Part shown: piece after piece, positions 25,523-34,086 of the stretch
Layout: every line of letters begins with the position of its first letter
Numbering within the stretch: position 1 is the stretch's first letter
From: Streptomyces viridochromogenes
GTDB lineage: Bacteria > Actinomycetota > Actinomycetes > Streptomycetales > Streptomycetaceae
Length of the DNA stretch: 64,000 bases
NCBI RefSeq assembly: GCF_001270495.1
Contig: NZ_LGUR01000219.1
Location: forward strand, 62,001-126,000
Direction of reading: 5' to 3'
The notes under the pieces: generated by a model
The model's database searches: none
Told to the model about the DNA's origin: nothing
Seen by the model: the letters and a program-made list of their open reading frames with translations, nothing else
Made by a program: the position numbers and the translations under genes

Positions 25523-26986
25523 CTACATCCGGCTCAAGCTCGCCGCAGCCAACAGCACATCCCTGATCGCGGCACGATCACCCACCTGCCCCGCCGCAGC
25601 CTCCGCAGGAGCCACGTGGCCCGCCGCCAGTCGGCAGAACTCCGCGCCGTCCAGGGCGACATGGGCCACCTCGTGCTCGGCGGAGCCCACCGCCGCCGGG
25701 GAGTCCAGCGGGATCAGCCACTCCCCGCCACCCGAGCCCTCGATCTCCAGGCGGAGGCTACGGCCGGGCTCTCCCGCAGGGACAAGGTGCCGACCCGGTG
25801 CCGGCGCCGCCAGCCCCGCGCGGCGCCGAGCCGACAGCACCGTGGGCAGCATGCGGGCCGCGAGGCCGACCATCTGGTGCAAGTCGCTGCCGGACGGCGG
25901 CTCGTACGGGTAGTCCACCGCCTCGGCGATGTCCTCGGCGTGCACCCAGCACTCGAAGGCGCGGTCCAGCATCGCGTCGTGCAGCGGCAGCTCGAAGTCG
26001 CCGTACGGGACGGACAGTTTCCCCCTGCCGCCACCCCCGTCCCCGCCCCCGCCCGTGAAGGACACCGTGCGGACCAGGGCGTGGGTCTGCTCCCGCCAGG
26101 GTGCGCGGACGGCGCGGGTCGGCGGGAAGTGCGAGGCCCGCCAGTACGCGTCCGTGCGCGCGGCCGGGGTCGGGCGGTCGGCGGTCACCTCGCCCATCGG
26201 GTCCTCCAGGCCCAGGGCGATCGCCACCAGCCCGTCGACCGTCAGCAGATGGGCGATGACCCCGGCGACGGTCGTGCGACGGCTCGTCGGCTCGTCCTTC
26301 TCGAACCACCGCAGCCGCACGGGCGCGTGCCACTCGGCGTCCCCGAAGTCCTGGAGCAGGGCGTCCAGGCGGGCCGTCTCCGCGTCGTACGGCGTCGCCC
26401 ACTCGGGAACCGGGATGCGCGGTGGGCGCCGCTCCAGGCAGCCCTCCAGGACGCGGGCGCGCAGGGAGGGGGCCAGGTCGAGGCTCTCGGCGGGGTGCAG
26501 CAGGCCGACGGCCTCGCGCAGCCGCCGCGCCTCGTCCGCGCAGAGGCCGCAGTCGCCGAGGTGCTCCTCGACGGCCGCCGTCTCCTCCGTCGAGCAGGCG
26601 GCCAGCGCCCACGCGCCGAGGAGCGACTTCAGGACGCGGTGTTCGAGGACGAGCGGGGCGGGGCGCGGCGTCGGGTCGCCGAGGTCCTCCAGGGCGGGCA
26701 GCGGGCGTCCGGTGTCCTCGACGGAGGCGCGGGGGAGCGGTATGCGGGGCGGCTGGTCCGGGCTCGGGTCCGGGGTGGGGCGCTGGTCGTCGCCGTTGCC
26801 GCCGCTCATGCCGTCGGCTCCGCTGGTGGCGTCTCTGGAGCCGTTCTCGCCCTTCGCCCCCTTCGCCCTCTCGGTTCCCTCGGTCTCCTTGGGCTCCTTG
26901 GTCTCCTGGGTTTCCTTGTGCTCTTCCTGATCTTCTTCCGGGTCCCGGTCCGGATCCCTGTCCGGAAACCGCTGTGCCTCGTTCAC
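25523..26986 (-). CDS. Zinc anti-sigma factor fused to a maleylpyruvate isomerase-like domain
   Basis: 487 residues from GTG 26986, which overlaps the sigma gene stop. Residues 1-75 are low-complexity acidic/Lys-rich (repeats of KET/KEP, Asp-Pro). A zinc-binding anti-sigma motif HxxxCxxC is seen in EEHLGDCGLCADEARRL (about 143-160). The C-terminal half resembles mycothiol-dependent maleylpyruvate isomerase/DinB folds: TTVAGVIAHLLTVDG and ECWVHAEDIAEAVDYP with metal-ligand-like His. Predicted to bind and inhibit the ECF-like sigma factor encoded just upstream in the operon; zinc and thiol chemistry suggests redox control (inference). No membrane segment. Confidence 0.8.
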   Translation of the reverse strand: MNEAQRFPDRDPDRDPEEDQEEHKETQETKEPKETEGTERAKGAKGENGSRDATSGADGMSGGNGDDQRPTPDPSPDQPPRIPLPRASVEDTGRPLPALEDLGDPTPRPAPLVLEHRVLKSLLGAWALAACSTEETAAVEEHLGDCGLCADEARRLREAVGLLHPAESLDLAPSLRARVLEGCLERRPPRIPVPEWATPYDAETARLDALLQDFGDAEWHAPVRLRWFEKDEPTSRRTTVAGVIAHLLTVDGLVAIALGLEDPMGEVTADRPTPAARTDAYWRASHFPPTRAVRAPWREQTHALVRTVSFTGGGGDGGGGRGKLSVPYGDFELPLHDAMLDRAFECWVHAEDIAEAVDYPYEPPSGSDLHQMVGLAARMLPTVLSARRRAGLAAPAPGRHLVPAGEPGRSLRLEIEGSGGGEWLIPLDSPAAVGSAEHEVAHVALDGAEFCRLAAGHVAPAEAAAGQVGDRAAIRDVLLAAASLSRM

Positions 26987-27567
26987 GCCGCACCTCCGTA
27001 GCCCGGCGGCGCTCCCGGGGCGGCTCCGGCGTCGTGGGCGGTGGACAGCAGTTGCAGGCCCAGGCGGAGACGGCGGCGGGCCTCGTCCTCGGTGACGCCG
27101 AGGTCGGCGGCGGTCTGGCGGTAGTCGCGGCGCTGGAAGTAGGCCAGTTCCAGGGCGGCGCGCAGCGGGACGGGCATGGACTGGACGATGTAGTCGGCGC
27201 GGGCGGCGACCGAGGCGTGCCGCACCTTGCGCTCCAGTTCCTCGGTGGAGCCCTGGCCGGCCTGGGCGAGGGCGGCGGTCTCGGTGGCGCGCAGTCGCTG
27301 CACGGCGAGGCGGTGGGTCAAGGTGGCGACCCAGGAGCGCAGCGGGCCCTGCTTGGGGTCGTAGGCGTCGGGGTGCTCCCAGACGTGGGCGAAGACGTCG
27401 CGGGTGAGGTGGTCGGCTGCGCGCTCGTCACCCAGCACGGTGTGGGCGAGGCCGTGCACGAGCGAGGAGAACCGGTCGTAGAGCTCGCCGAGGGCGGCCG
27501 CCTCGCCGCGGGCGAGCCGCTGCTGCATCTTGCGGTCCCAGCGGGGCGGTGCGTCCTTCTTCGCCAT
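26983..27567 (-). CDS. ECF-like RNA polymerase sigma factor
   Basis: 194 residues from ATG 27567, with a strong GAGGGGGG upstream; an in-frame start at 27735 gives an unlikely extension. Region 2 covers YDRFSSLVHGLAHTVLGDE and DVFAHVWEHPDAYDP; region 4 ends with YFQRRDYRQTAADLGVTEDEARRRLR, the -35-recognising helix-turn-helix. Short (about 200 residues) and lacking region 1 as in ECF factors. Start of the downstream gene overlaps its stop, so sigma and anti-sigma are co-translated, the usual arrangement for such pairs. The direct regulon is unknown. Confidence 0.85.
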   Translation of the reverse strand: MAKKDAPPRWDRKMQQRLARGEAAALGELYDRFSSLVHGLAHTVLGDERAADHLTRDVFAHVWEHPDAYDPKQGPLRSWVATLTHRLAVQRLRATETAALAQAGQGSTEELERKVRHASVAARADYIVQSMPVPLRAALELAYFQRRDYRQTAADLGVTEDEARRRLRLGLQLLSTAHDAGAAPGAPPGYGGAA

Positions 27568-27936
27568 ACGGCCCCCCTCACCGGTCCGTGCTGTCCAGCG
27601 TGCGTCCTCCGTCTCCCTGAATGTAGTCGGCACGTCTGACAACGCACGCCCCTTTGTCGCAATGTGCGCCCCTTGTTGAGCCATGGCTGGTGACGCACCT
27701 CGCACTCGTGGTAGAGGACTTCGCACTCGGATCACCCACGGACCCCACTCGGACCCGCCCCCGGTCGGCTACCCGGCCACCGCGTGATCAGACTCGATCG
27801 AACAGGATCGAATGCGATTGAAACAAGCCTTTTCTGATCGGTGACCGTTTTCTGGAGGGTGTTTCAGGGAACAGCCGCTGGGCAGCCGCGCTGCAAGGAA
27901 GCGTAGGTATCACTTCCGGTTCGGCGAGCGAGGGGC
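27568..27936. other. Divergent promoter region between sigma and STAS genes
   Basis: 369 bp with no gene. GCACTCG appears at about 27704 and 27723; GATCGAA at about 27794 and 27807. These direct repeats could be binding sites, but I cannot name a factor. No stable hairpin seen. Confidence 0.4.
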
Positions 27937-28317
27937 GTGGTGGTGACGTTGAAAGTGACCGGCGGCGAGCGAGGCGACTGGGCTGTGCTCCAGGTGTCGG
28001 GCGAGCTGGATCTGGTGACCTCGCCGGTGATGCGTCAGCACATCCATGACGTGGTGGCCGAGGGGCGCCACAGCCTCGTCCTCGACCTCTCCGAGGTCAT
28101 GTTCTGCGACTCCAGCGGCGTCGGTGTCCTCATCGCCGCCCGCCGCCTCATCCGCTCCTGCCAGGGCAGCCTGCGGCTGATACTCCCGGCGCAGGGCGCG
28201 GCCGACGGGTCGCACGTCAACCGCGTCCTGGGGGCGCTGGGGGTACGCCGGCTCTTCGAGGTCTACCCGGATGTCGCGGCGGCGGTCGCGGACGACACTC
28301 GTCCGCTGTCGGCCTGA
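27937..28317 (+). CDS. STAS-domain anti-sigma factor antagonist
   Basis: 126 residues from GTG 27937 after GAGGGG. STAS fold: AVLQVSGELDLVTSPVM, then LVLDLSEVMFCDSSGVGVLIAA, where the Ser in the DSSG motif is the site phosphorylated by partner anti-sigma kinases in SpoIIAA/RsbV-type proteins. Acts in the cytosol by releasing a sigma factor from its anti-sigma kinase. The candidate kinase (HATPase) at 33241 and the sigma pair next door make a partner-switching role plausible. Confidence 0.88.
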   Translation: MVVTLKVTGGERGDWAVLQVSGELDLVTSPVMRQHIHDVVAEGRHSLVLDLSEVMFCDSSGVGVLIAARRLIRSCQGSLRLILPAQGAADGSHVNRVLGALGVRRLFEVYPDVAAAVADDTRPLSA

Positions 28318-28468
28318 ACAGCCCCGATGACCGTCGGTAGTGCCACACGGTTGCCCCGAAATTCCCCCGGTCTTGGCACAACCGCCGCTTTCCCGCGCCC
28401 GGAGGCCCCCCGGCGTCGTACGCTCCGTGCAGAGGTACCCCACGTGACGTAAGGCGGCCCGATAAGAC

Positions 28469-28981
28469 ATGGTCAGTAGCGAGTACGAGCGCAGGAGCGC
28501 CGCCCGGTTCGCCACCTTCGACCAGGACGGCAACGGCTACATCGACCGGGAGGACTTCAGCGCGGCGGCCAAGGCGCTGCTCGCGGAGTTCGGCATCGCA
28601 GCCCGGTCCGACAAGGGTCAGGCGCTGTACGGCGGAGCCGAGGCGTTCTGGCAGGGCATGGCCGGGATCGCGGACCGGGACGGCGACCAGCGCATCACCC
28701 GCGAGGAGTTCGTGAACGGCGCGGTCAAGCGGCTGCGGGACAACCCGGACCGCTTCGCCGAGATCGCCCGCCCCTTCCTGCACGCCGCCCTCGACCTGGC
28801 CGACTCCGACGGTGACGGAGCCGCCACGGTCGCCGACACCGTACGCGTGCTCGGCTGCCTCGGCGTCCAGCAGGACGTGGCCCAGGCGGCCGCCGGCTCG
28901 CTCGACACCGACGGCGACGGCAAGGTGGCGGAGGACGAGATCATCACCGCGTTCGCCCGCTACTTCACCGTCCCCGAGTGA
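28469..28981 (+). CDS. EF-hand calcium-binding protein
   Basis: 170 residues with four canonical 12-residue EF-hand loops at 18-29 (DQDGNGYIDRED), 69-80 (DRDGDQRITREE), 112-123 (DSDGDGAATVAD) and 146-157 (DTDGDGKVAEDE). All first, third and twelfth positions are acidic, except that loop two is a little irregular at position 5-6. Calmodulin-like size and layout; streptomycetes carry several such proteins (CabB-like). Role in calcium signalling or storage is inferred. Cytosolic, no signal peptide. Convergent with the acyl-CoA synthetase over a small tandem repeat. Confidence 0.9.
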   Translation: MVSSEYERRSAARFATFDQDGNGYIDREDFSAAAKALLAEFGIAARSDKGQALYGGAEAFWQGMAGIADRDGDQRITREEFVNGAVKRLRDNPDRFAEIARPFLHAALDLADSDGDGAATVADTVRVLGCLGVQQDVAQAAAGSLDTDGDGKVAEDEIITAFARYFTVPE

Positions 28982-28988
28982 CCCTGAC

Positions 28989-29034
28989 CCCTGTGGGACC
29001 GGCTCCTGTGGGTCTGATCCCTGTGGGACTGATC
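28989..29034. repeat. Three imperfect ~15-bp tandem repeats between convergent genes
   Basis: Units CCTGTGGGACCGGCT, CCTGTGGGTCTGATC and CCTGTGGGACTGATC follow each other just after the EF-hand stop codon and before the acyl-CoA synthetase end. Confidence 0.6.
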
Positions 29035-29035
29035 C

Positions 29036-30541
29036 CTACGTCCCCGAGAAGCGCTCCCTGAGCTTGTACTTGAGCACCTTGCGCAGGGTCTCGTTGCGTG
29101 GAAGGGCGTCCACCACCTCCAGCTGCTCCGGCAGCTTGTGCGTCGACAGCCCTTCCCCGCGCAGATACGACGTCAGCGCCTCCAGGGTCAGCTGGTCCGC
29201 GCCGGCCGGCTGTTCCACGACCGCGCAGACCCGTTCCCCGCGCTCCGCGTCCGGCAGCCCGATCACGGCCACGTCCCCGACCGCCGGATGCCGGTGCAGC
29301 AGGTCCTCGATCTCCTTCGCCGAGACGTTCTCCCCCTTGCGGATGATCACGTCCTTCAGGCGGCCGGTCAGCACCAGATGCCCGCTCTCCGTCAGATACC
29401 CGAGGTCACCGGTCCGCAGGAACCCTTCCTCGTCGAAGGCCGCCGCTGTCTGCGCCGGGTCCAGATAACCCCGGCACACCGTCTCCCCGCGCAGCCGCAC
29501 CTCCCCCTCCACGATCCGTATCTCCATCTCCCGCGGCGGCCGCCCCTCGGTCGTCGCCAGGTTCTCCGCCGTGTCGTCCGGCGCCCCCATCGTGATCATC
29601 GGCACCTCGGTCATGCCGTATCCGTGCGTCAACTGCACGCCCATCTCGCGGACCACGGCGTGATAGAGCTCCGGCGGCTTCGGCGCGCCACCGCCCGCCA
29701 GCAGCCGCAGCGAGGGAACGGCCTTCACACCGTCCGGCTGCCGGCGCTGCTCCGCCAGGAACATCGAGTAGAACGCCGTCGACCCGCCGGCGATCGTCAC
29801 ACCGTGTCCGCGGTACCGCTCCAGCGCGTCCGGCAGCGCGAACTGCTCGAACATCACCGCGGGGAAGCCGTACAGCAGGACCATCACCATGTAGTCCGGG
29901 CCGCCTATGTGCGCGTACGGAAAGGCGATCGACCCGATGTCCTCGGCGGTCGGACGCAGCGCGTGTGCCAGGCAGGAGCCGCCCGCGATCAGTGACCGGT
30001 CCGTGTGCAGCACGCCCTTGGGGTCGGACGTCGTCCCCGAGGTCCAGTAGATCCAGCGCACCGACGTGCCCTGGTCGGGCGGTGCGGGCAGGACCGACGG
30101 ATCGCCGTCCGGCAGGGTGTCGTACGCCTCGAAGATCCCCTTCGCGCCCAGCCGCCGCGCCATCCCCGTGTGGTCGAAGCCCCGCCACTCGCCCGGCACC
30201 GCGAAGAACTCCGCCTTCGACTCCCGCAGCGCGAACCCGACTTCGCGGTCCCGGTAGAAGGGGATGACCGGCGACTGCACGGCGCCGAGGCGGGCCAGCG
30301 CGAAGGACAGCACGGCCGTCTCGATACGGGTGGGCAGCTGCCAGGCGACGACCGTGCCGGGGCGTACGCCCATGTCGTACAGGCCCGCCGCCACACGCTC
30401 GGCACGCGCGCGTAGATCGCCGAAGGACAGGGTGCGGTCGTCCTGGAGGAGGGCGGGGCGGCCGGGGGTCAGTTCGGCACGGCGTGCCACCAGTTCCCAG
30501 AGTGTGCGCGAGGAACCCAGGGCGTGTGCGGTGTCGGTCAC
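29036..30541 (-). CDS. AMP-dependent acyl-CoA synthetase/ligase
   Basis: 501 residues from GTG 30541, with AGAGGGGG upstream. ANL motifs: YWTSGTTSDPKGVLHT (P-loop), HGYGMTEVPMI, RTGDLGYLTESG, and VIIRKGENVSAKEIEDLL of the C-terminal hinge. Catalytic lysine context RNETLRKVLKYKL. Similar to cyclohexanecarboxylate/acyl-acid CoA ligases; activates a carboxylic acid that feeds the neighbouring acyl-CoA dehydrogenases. Divergent from the dehydrogenase pair at 30735, with a shared operator at 30638-30656. Substrate not determined. Confidence 0.88.
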   Translation of the reverse strand: MTDTAHALGSSRTLWELVARRAELTPGRPALLQDDRTLSFGDLRARAERVAAGLYDMGVRPGTVVAWQLPTRIETAVLSFALARLGAVQSPVIPFYRDREVGFALRESKAEFFAVPGEWRGFDHTGMARRLGAKGIFEAYDTLPDGDPSVLPAPPDQGTSVRWIYWTSGTTSDPKGVLHTDRSLIAGGSCLAHALRPTAEDIGSIAFPYAHIGGPDYMVMVLLYGFPAVMFEQFALPDALERYRGHGVTIAGGSTAFYSMFLAEQRRQPDGVKAVPSLRLLAGGGAPKPPELYHAVVREMGVQLTHGYGMTEVPMITMGAPDDTAENLATTEGRPPREMEIRIVEGEVRLRGETVCRGYLDPAQTAAAFDEEGFLRTGDLGYLTESGHLVLTGRLKDVIIRKGENVSAKEIEDLLHRHPAVGDVAVIGLPDAERGERVCAVVEQPAGADQLTLEALTSYLRGEGLSTHKLPEQLEVVDALPRNETLRKVLKYKLRERFSGT

Positions 30542-30637
30542 GACAACCCCCTCTGGCTGACGGTGTGTCAGATCTCGCCGAGAGCGTAGGGCTCGACGCC
30601 TTGTCGGTCCAGGGGTGCGGGGCTAGCCTGCTCATAA

Positions 30638-30656
30638 ATCTGACGGACCATCAGAT
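30638..30656. promoter_or_regulatory. 19-bp palindromic operator, site a
   Basis: ATCTGACGGACCATCAGAT, arms differing at one position. Located between the divergent acyl-CoA synthetase (start 30541) and acyl-CoA dehydrogenase (start 30735) genes. Member of the shared set in this window. Confidence 0.75.
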
Positions 30657-30660
30657 AGAT

Positions 30661-30720
30661 GATGTCAGGTGACGTCAGGTGACGTCAGGTGACGTCAGGT
30701 GACGTCAGGTGATGTCAGTG
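30661..30720. repeat. 10-bp tandem array (GACGTCAGGT, six units)
   Basis: Four perfect GACGTCAGGT units bounded by one GATGTCAGGT and one GATGTCAGTG unit. The array lies between the operator and the ATG at 30735 and contains repeated TGACGTCA palindromes. Confidence 0.9.
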
Positions 30721-30734
30721 ATGGCAGGTGATGG

Positions 30735-31868
30735 ATGGACCTCACGTACACACCCGAAGAGGACGAGTTCCGGGCGCGGTTGCGGGAGTGGCTGGGCAGG
30801 GTCCTTCCGGCGCTCCCGCCGAAGCCGTCCCCCGACGACTGGCCCGGACGCCGTGCCTACGACCTCGGCTGGCAGCGCAGGCTGTACGACGCCGGGTACG
30901 CCGACGTCCACTGGGACGCGTCCCCGACCGTACGGCTGATCTTCCTGGAGGAGACCGAGAAGGCGGGCGCGCCCTATGTGGGGGCCAACTTCGTCGGGCT
31001 GCTGCACGCGGGGCCGACCATCGCAGCCGAGGGAACCGCCGGGCAGCGGGCGCGCTGGCTGCCGCCGATCCTGCGCGGGGACGAGGTCTGGTGCCAGGGC
31101 TTCAGCGAGCCGGACGCCGGATCCGACCTCGCGGCACTGCGCACGCGCGCGCGTAGGGACGGCGACGACTATGTGGTGAGTGGGTCCAAGATCTGGACCT
31201 CCCATGCCGAAGTCGCCGACTGGTGCGAACTGTTGGTCCGCACCGACCCCGAGGCGCCCAGGCACCGCGGGATCAGCTGGCTGGCCATGCCCATGGACGC
31301 GCCGGGCGTCACCGTCCGGCCGCTGCGGACCCTCGCCGGGTCGGCCGAGTTCGCAGAGGTGTTCCTCGACGAGGTGCGGGTGCCGGTCGCCAACCGGGTC
31401 GGGGACGAGAACGACGGCTGGCGCGTGACGATGGTGACCCTGTCCTTCGAGCGCGGCACGGCCTTCGTGGGCGAGGTCGTCGCCTGCCGCCGGGTCCTGC
31501 GCGAACTCGCCGCCGAGGCGCACAAGAACGGGCGCTGGGACGATCTCGTACTCCGGCGCCGGCTGGGGCGGCTGAACGCCGAGTTCCGGGCGCTGTGGCG
31601 GCTGACGCAGTGGAACGTGAGCGAGGCGGAACTGGGCGGTGGGGTGCCGGGCGTGGGGGGTTCGGTTTTCAAACTGAGGTATTCGCATGCCCGCCAGGAC
31701 CTCTACGACGCCGCGGCCGACGTGCTGGGGCCGGAGTCGCTGGACCTCGGCCGGCCGTGGGTGCTCGACCGGCTGTCCTCGCTGTCGTACACCATCGCCG
31801 CCGGTACTTCGCAGATCCAGCGGAACATCGTGGCCGAGCGGATCCTCGGGCTGCCGAAGGGGCGGTGA
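30735..31868 (+). CDS. Acyl-CoA dehydrogenase, large subunit-like
   Basis: 377 residues. N-terminal helical domain (MDLTYTPEEDEFRARLREWL), FAD domain with WCQGFSEPDAGSDLA and SGSKIWTSHAEVADWCELLVRTD, C-terminal AAGTSQIQRNIVAERILGLP. The Glu found in medium-chain enzymes before GTSQIQ is Ala here (AAGT), so the catalytic base must lie elsewhere. This pattern, with a smaller ACAD downstream by 3 bp, resembles heteromeric steroid-type FadE pairs. ATG 30735 has AGGTGATGG upstream. Likely oxidises a bulky acyl-CoA. Confidence 0.85.
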   Translation: MDLTYTPEEDEFRARLREWLGRVLPALPPKPSPDDWPGRRAYDLGWQRRLYDAGYADVHWDASPTVRLIFLEETEKAGAPYVGANFVGLLHAGPTIAAEGTAGQRARWLPPILRGDEVWCQGFSEPDAGSDLAALRTRARRDGDDYVVSGSKIWTSHAEVADWCELLVRTDPEAPRHRGISWLAMPMDAPGVTVRPLRTLAGSAEFAEVFLDEVRVPVANRVGDENDGWRVTMVTLSFERGTAFVGEVVACRRVLRELAAEAHKNGRWDDLVLRRRLGRLNAEFRALWRLTQWNVSEAELGGGVPGVGGSVFKLRYSHARQDLYDAAADVLGPESLDLGRPWVLDRLSSLSYTIAAGTSQIQRNIVAERILGLPKGR

Positions 31869-31871
31869 CGG

Positions 31872-32747
31872 ATGAGGTTCCAACTGACCGAGGACCAACG
31901 GGCGTTGCGCAGCGGCGTGCGGGAGATGCTGGCGCGGCGCTTCGGCCCGGAGGCGCTCAGGGCCGTCCTCGCCGAGCCCGGCCGCCTGGACCGGGCCCTG
32001 TGGCGGGAGCTCGGCGCGGCCGGCTTCTTCGCGCTACGGCTGCCGGAGGCGCGGGGCGGAGTCGGACTCGGCCTGCCCGAGGCGGTGTTGGCCTTCGAGG
32101 AGGCCGGGCGGGCGCTGCTGCCCGGGCCTCTGGTGGCCACGCACCTCGCGGCCGGGGCGGTGCCGGGCGCGGCCACCGGGGAGACGGTAGTGGCGGACGT
32201 CGGCAACGGGCTGGTGGAGTGGCTCGCGGAGGCGGACGTCGTACGAGGGGCCGTGGCCGGGGCCGTACCGCTGCGGTCGGTCGACCCGCTGACGCCCCTG
32301 CACCGGGTTCCCGCGGGCACGGGCGTGGCCCCCGTAGCCGTACTCCTCACCGCGGCCGAACAGTTGGGCAGCGCCACACGCGCGTGCGAGCTGGCCGTGC
32401 AACACGCCCGGACGCGTGAGCAGTTCGGGCAGCCGATCGGGGCCTTCCAGGCCGTGAAACATCTGTGTGCGGAGATGCTGGTGCGGACGGAGACGGCCCG
32501 TGTCGCCGTCTACGCGGCGGCCGTCACGGCCCACCCGGCCGACATCGACACCGCCCGGCTGCTCGCCGACGAGGCCGCCGTGCGCGGTGCCCGCGACTGC
32601 CTCCAGGTGCACGGCGGCATGGGGTTCACCTGGGAGTTCGAGCTCCATCTGCATCTGAAACGCGCATGGGTGCGGACTCATCGTGCGGGGCCAGCTACGG
32701 AGAGTGAGGAGAATCTGGCGGCCGAGCTTCTCGCCGAATCGGCCTGA
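31872..32747 (+). CDS. Short acyl-CoA dehydrogenase, likely partner subunit
   Basis: 291 residues, 80-90 shorter than a normal ACAD. N-terminal domain present (MRFQLTEDQRALRSGVREML), but the central FAD beta domain is much reduced; C-terminal domain has HARTREQFGQPIGAFQAVKH and QVHGGMGFTWEFELHLHLKRA. Starts 3 bp after the larger dehydrogenase, so they are probably co-translated as an alpha/beta pair. The missing beta domain suggests it is not a stand-alone enzyme but a subunit supplying flavin or substrate contacts. The ACAD C-terminal helical domain is intact. Confidence 0.8.
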   Translation: MRFQLTEDQRALRSGVREMLARRFGPEALRAVLAEPGRLDRALWRELGAAGFFALRLPEARGGVGLGLPEAVLAFEEAGRALLPGPLVATHLAAGAVPGAATGETVVADVGNGLVEWLAEADVVRGAVAGAVPLRSVDPLTPLHRVPAGTGVAPVAVLLTAAEQLGSATRACELAVQHARTREQFGQPIGAFQAVKHLCAEMLVRTETARVAVYAAAVTAHPADIDTARLLADEAAVRGARDCLQVHGGMGFTWEFELHLHLKRAWVRTHRAGPATESEENLAAELLAESA

Positions 32748-33240
32748 AGGCCGCTGGTCTGCGATGTCGTCGACGGCCCCGGCGCGGATGTCGCGGATTG
32801 TGGCATACCGGAATTACGGAGCGTTGATATCGGGTTGTGTCCTACGCGTGACTCGTCACGGCCTGGAGTCGGCCGTCCGCTCCGGTACCTTGTGTGAGAT
32901 GCGAGTGGTTCCGAGCACGAGCCATCCCGGAGTTGCCCTCGAGGCGGCTCCGGATCCGGCGGTGCGCGCCGCTGTTCGCAAGGCGGGAGGGCGTTCTGCC
33001 CCCGCCTGTTCGACTCCCCACGACAAGCGTCGCACAGTATGCCGCAGGGGTACTCCTTCGCGCTGGAATATGCCCGAAGCGCTTGTTGGGGTGACTGTAC
33101 GTCAACCATGCTGTCAGCTAAGGGATTCACGTTCCGTGACCCTGGCTTTGGCCATTGTTCTGGCCATGAAGAGAATGGCTAGGATCGTGGCCCTCGTGAG
33201 GCGCGGGGCTATGTGTCCGCCGGTTCGGATGGTGTGAGCG
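32748..33240. other. Intergenic region, no gene seen
   Basis: 493 bp between the dehydrogenase pair and the anti-sigma ATPase. Reading frames here lack codon bias. TGGCCA occurs at 33150 and 33162 as a small dyad; I see no strong hairpin or known operator. Confidence 0.4.
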
Positions 33241-33717
33241 GTGCAGGTGCTTCAAGTGCAGCTGGAGATCCGGCCCGACCCCGCTGAGGTGGGGCGAGCC
33301 CGGCGGTGGGCGCGCTCGCGCCTCGCCGGGTCCGGGATAGAGGCCGACGGGCCGCTCGCCGAGACCCTGATCCTGCTCGTCTCCGAACTGGTCACCAACG
33401 CCGTGGTGCACACCGGCTGTCCGGCCGTGCTGCGTCTGTCGCTGCCGGGAGCGGCCCAGGACTGCGCCACCGTACGGCTGGAGGTGGCCGACCGCAGTGG
33501 CCGGGCGCCGGTGCCCCGGTGTGCCGACGGTGACGCGACGGGCGGCCGTGGACTCGCCCTGGTCGACGGTCTCGCGGACCGGTGGGGCTGGAGCTCCGAG
33601 GGGGCCGGCAAGCGGATCTGGTGCGAACTGGACCGCGCCGCGGAGTCGGCGGCGTCCGCGTCCGCCTACGGGAGCGGGGCGTCGGCGTACGAGGGGCTCG
33701 CGTACGAAGCGGTGTGA
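33241..33717 (+). CDS. Anti-sigma regulatory factor (Ser/Thr kinase, HATPase_c)
   Basis: 158 residues from GTG 33241. GHKL/HATPase fold: N box LVSELVTNAVVHTG, G1-like VADRSGRAP, and G2 GGRGLALVDGLADRWGW. RsbW/SpoIIAB-type proteins phosphorylate STAS antagonists and bind sigma factors. The last ~25 residues are Ser/Ala/Gly/Tyr-rich and not conserved. Candidate partner for the STAS protein at 27937. It is flanked by two long gene-free stretches within the catabolic island. Confidence 0.85.
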   Translation: MQVLQVQLEIRPDPAEVGRARRWARSRLAGSGIEADGPLAETLILLVSELVTNAVVHTGCPAVLRLSLPGAAQDCATVRLEVADRSGRAPVPRCADGDATGGRGLALVDGLADRWGWSSEGAGKRIWCELDRAAESAASASAYGSGASAYEGLAYEAV

Positions 33718-34086
33718 CGGGCGCACGGCGCCACAACTCCGCCGGGTTCGGTGCACGGTTGCAGAAAGCGCTGTCCCTCCTGCTCGGGTCGCCATGGGTG
33801 CGCCCGGGCATGCTTCTGTGCGCGCCTGCCGCAAATAGGGCTTAAGTAACAAATCCCCGAGTGGGTGTTGACGCCGCGTGTCCGGTTGATCACGCTTGTG
33901 GTCAGCGATTCGCCGCGAGGGGACGACGAGGGCTTCGGTGACGGAAGCCCTTGCCGAGTGTGGGTCGTGATTCGGCGTCGGTTCTCTCAGGGCAGGGGGC
34001 GGGGAACCGGGGCGGGAACGCCGGAGTCGGATGGCGGCGCGGTGCCGTGCTCGGGGCGGCCAGGGCCGCGCCGCCAGCCGACCTCG
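33718..34086. other. Intergenic region, no gene seen
   Basis: 369 bp, with an AT-richer patch around 33830-33860 (AAATAGGGCTTAAGTAACAAA) unusual in this genome. No supported gene; the TTGACG at 33868 could be a -35 but no clear -10 follows. Confidence 0.4.

Noticed and set aside
30635..30656. Leaderless ATG at 30635 just beyond operator site a on the minus strand
   Set aside because: That ATG is out of frame with the acyl-CoA synthetase, whose GTG at 30541 has a strong ribosome site.
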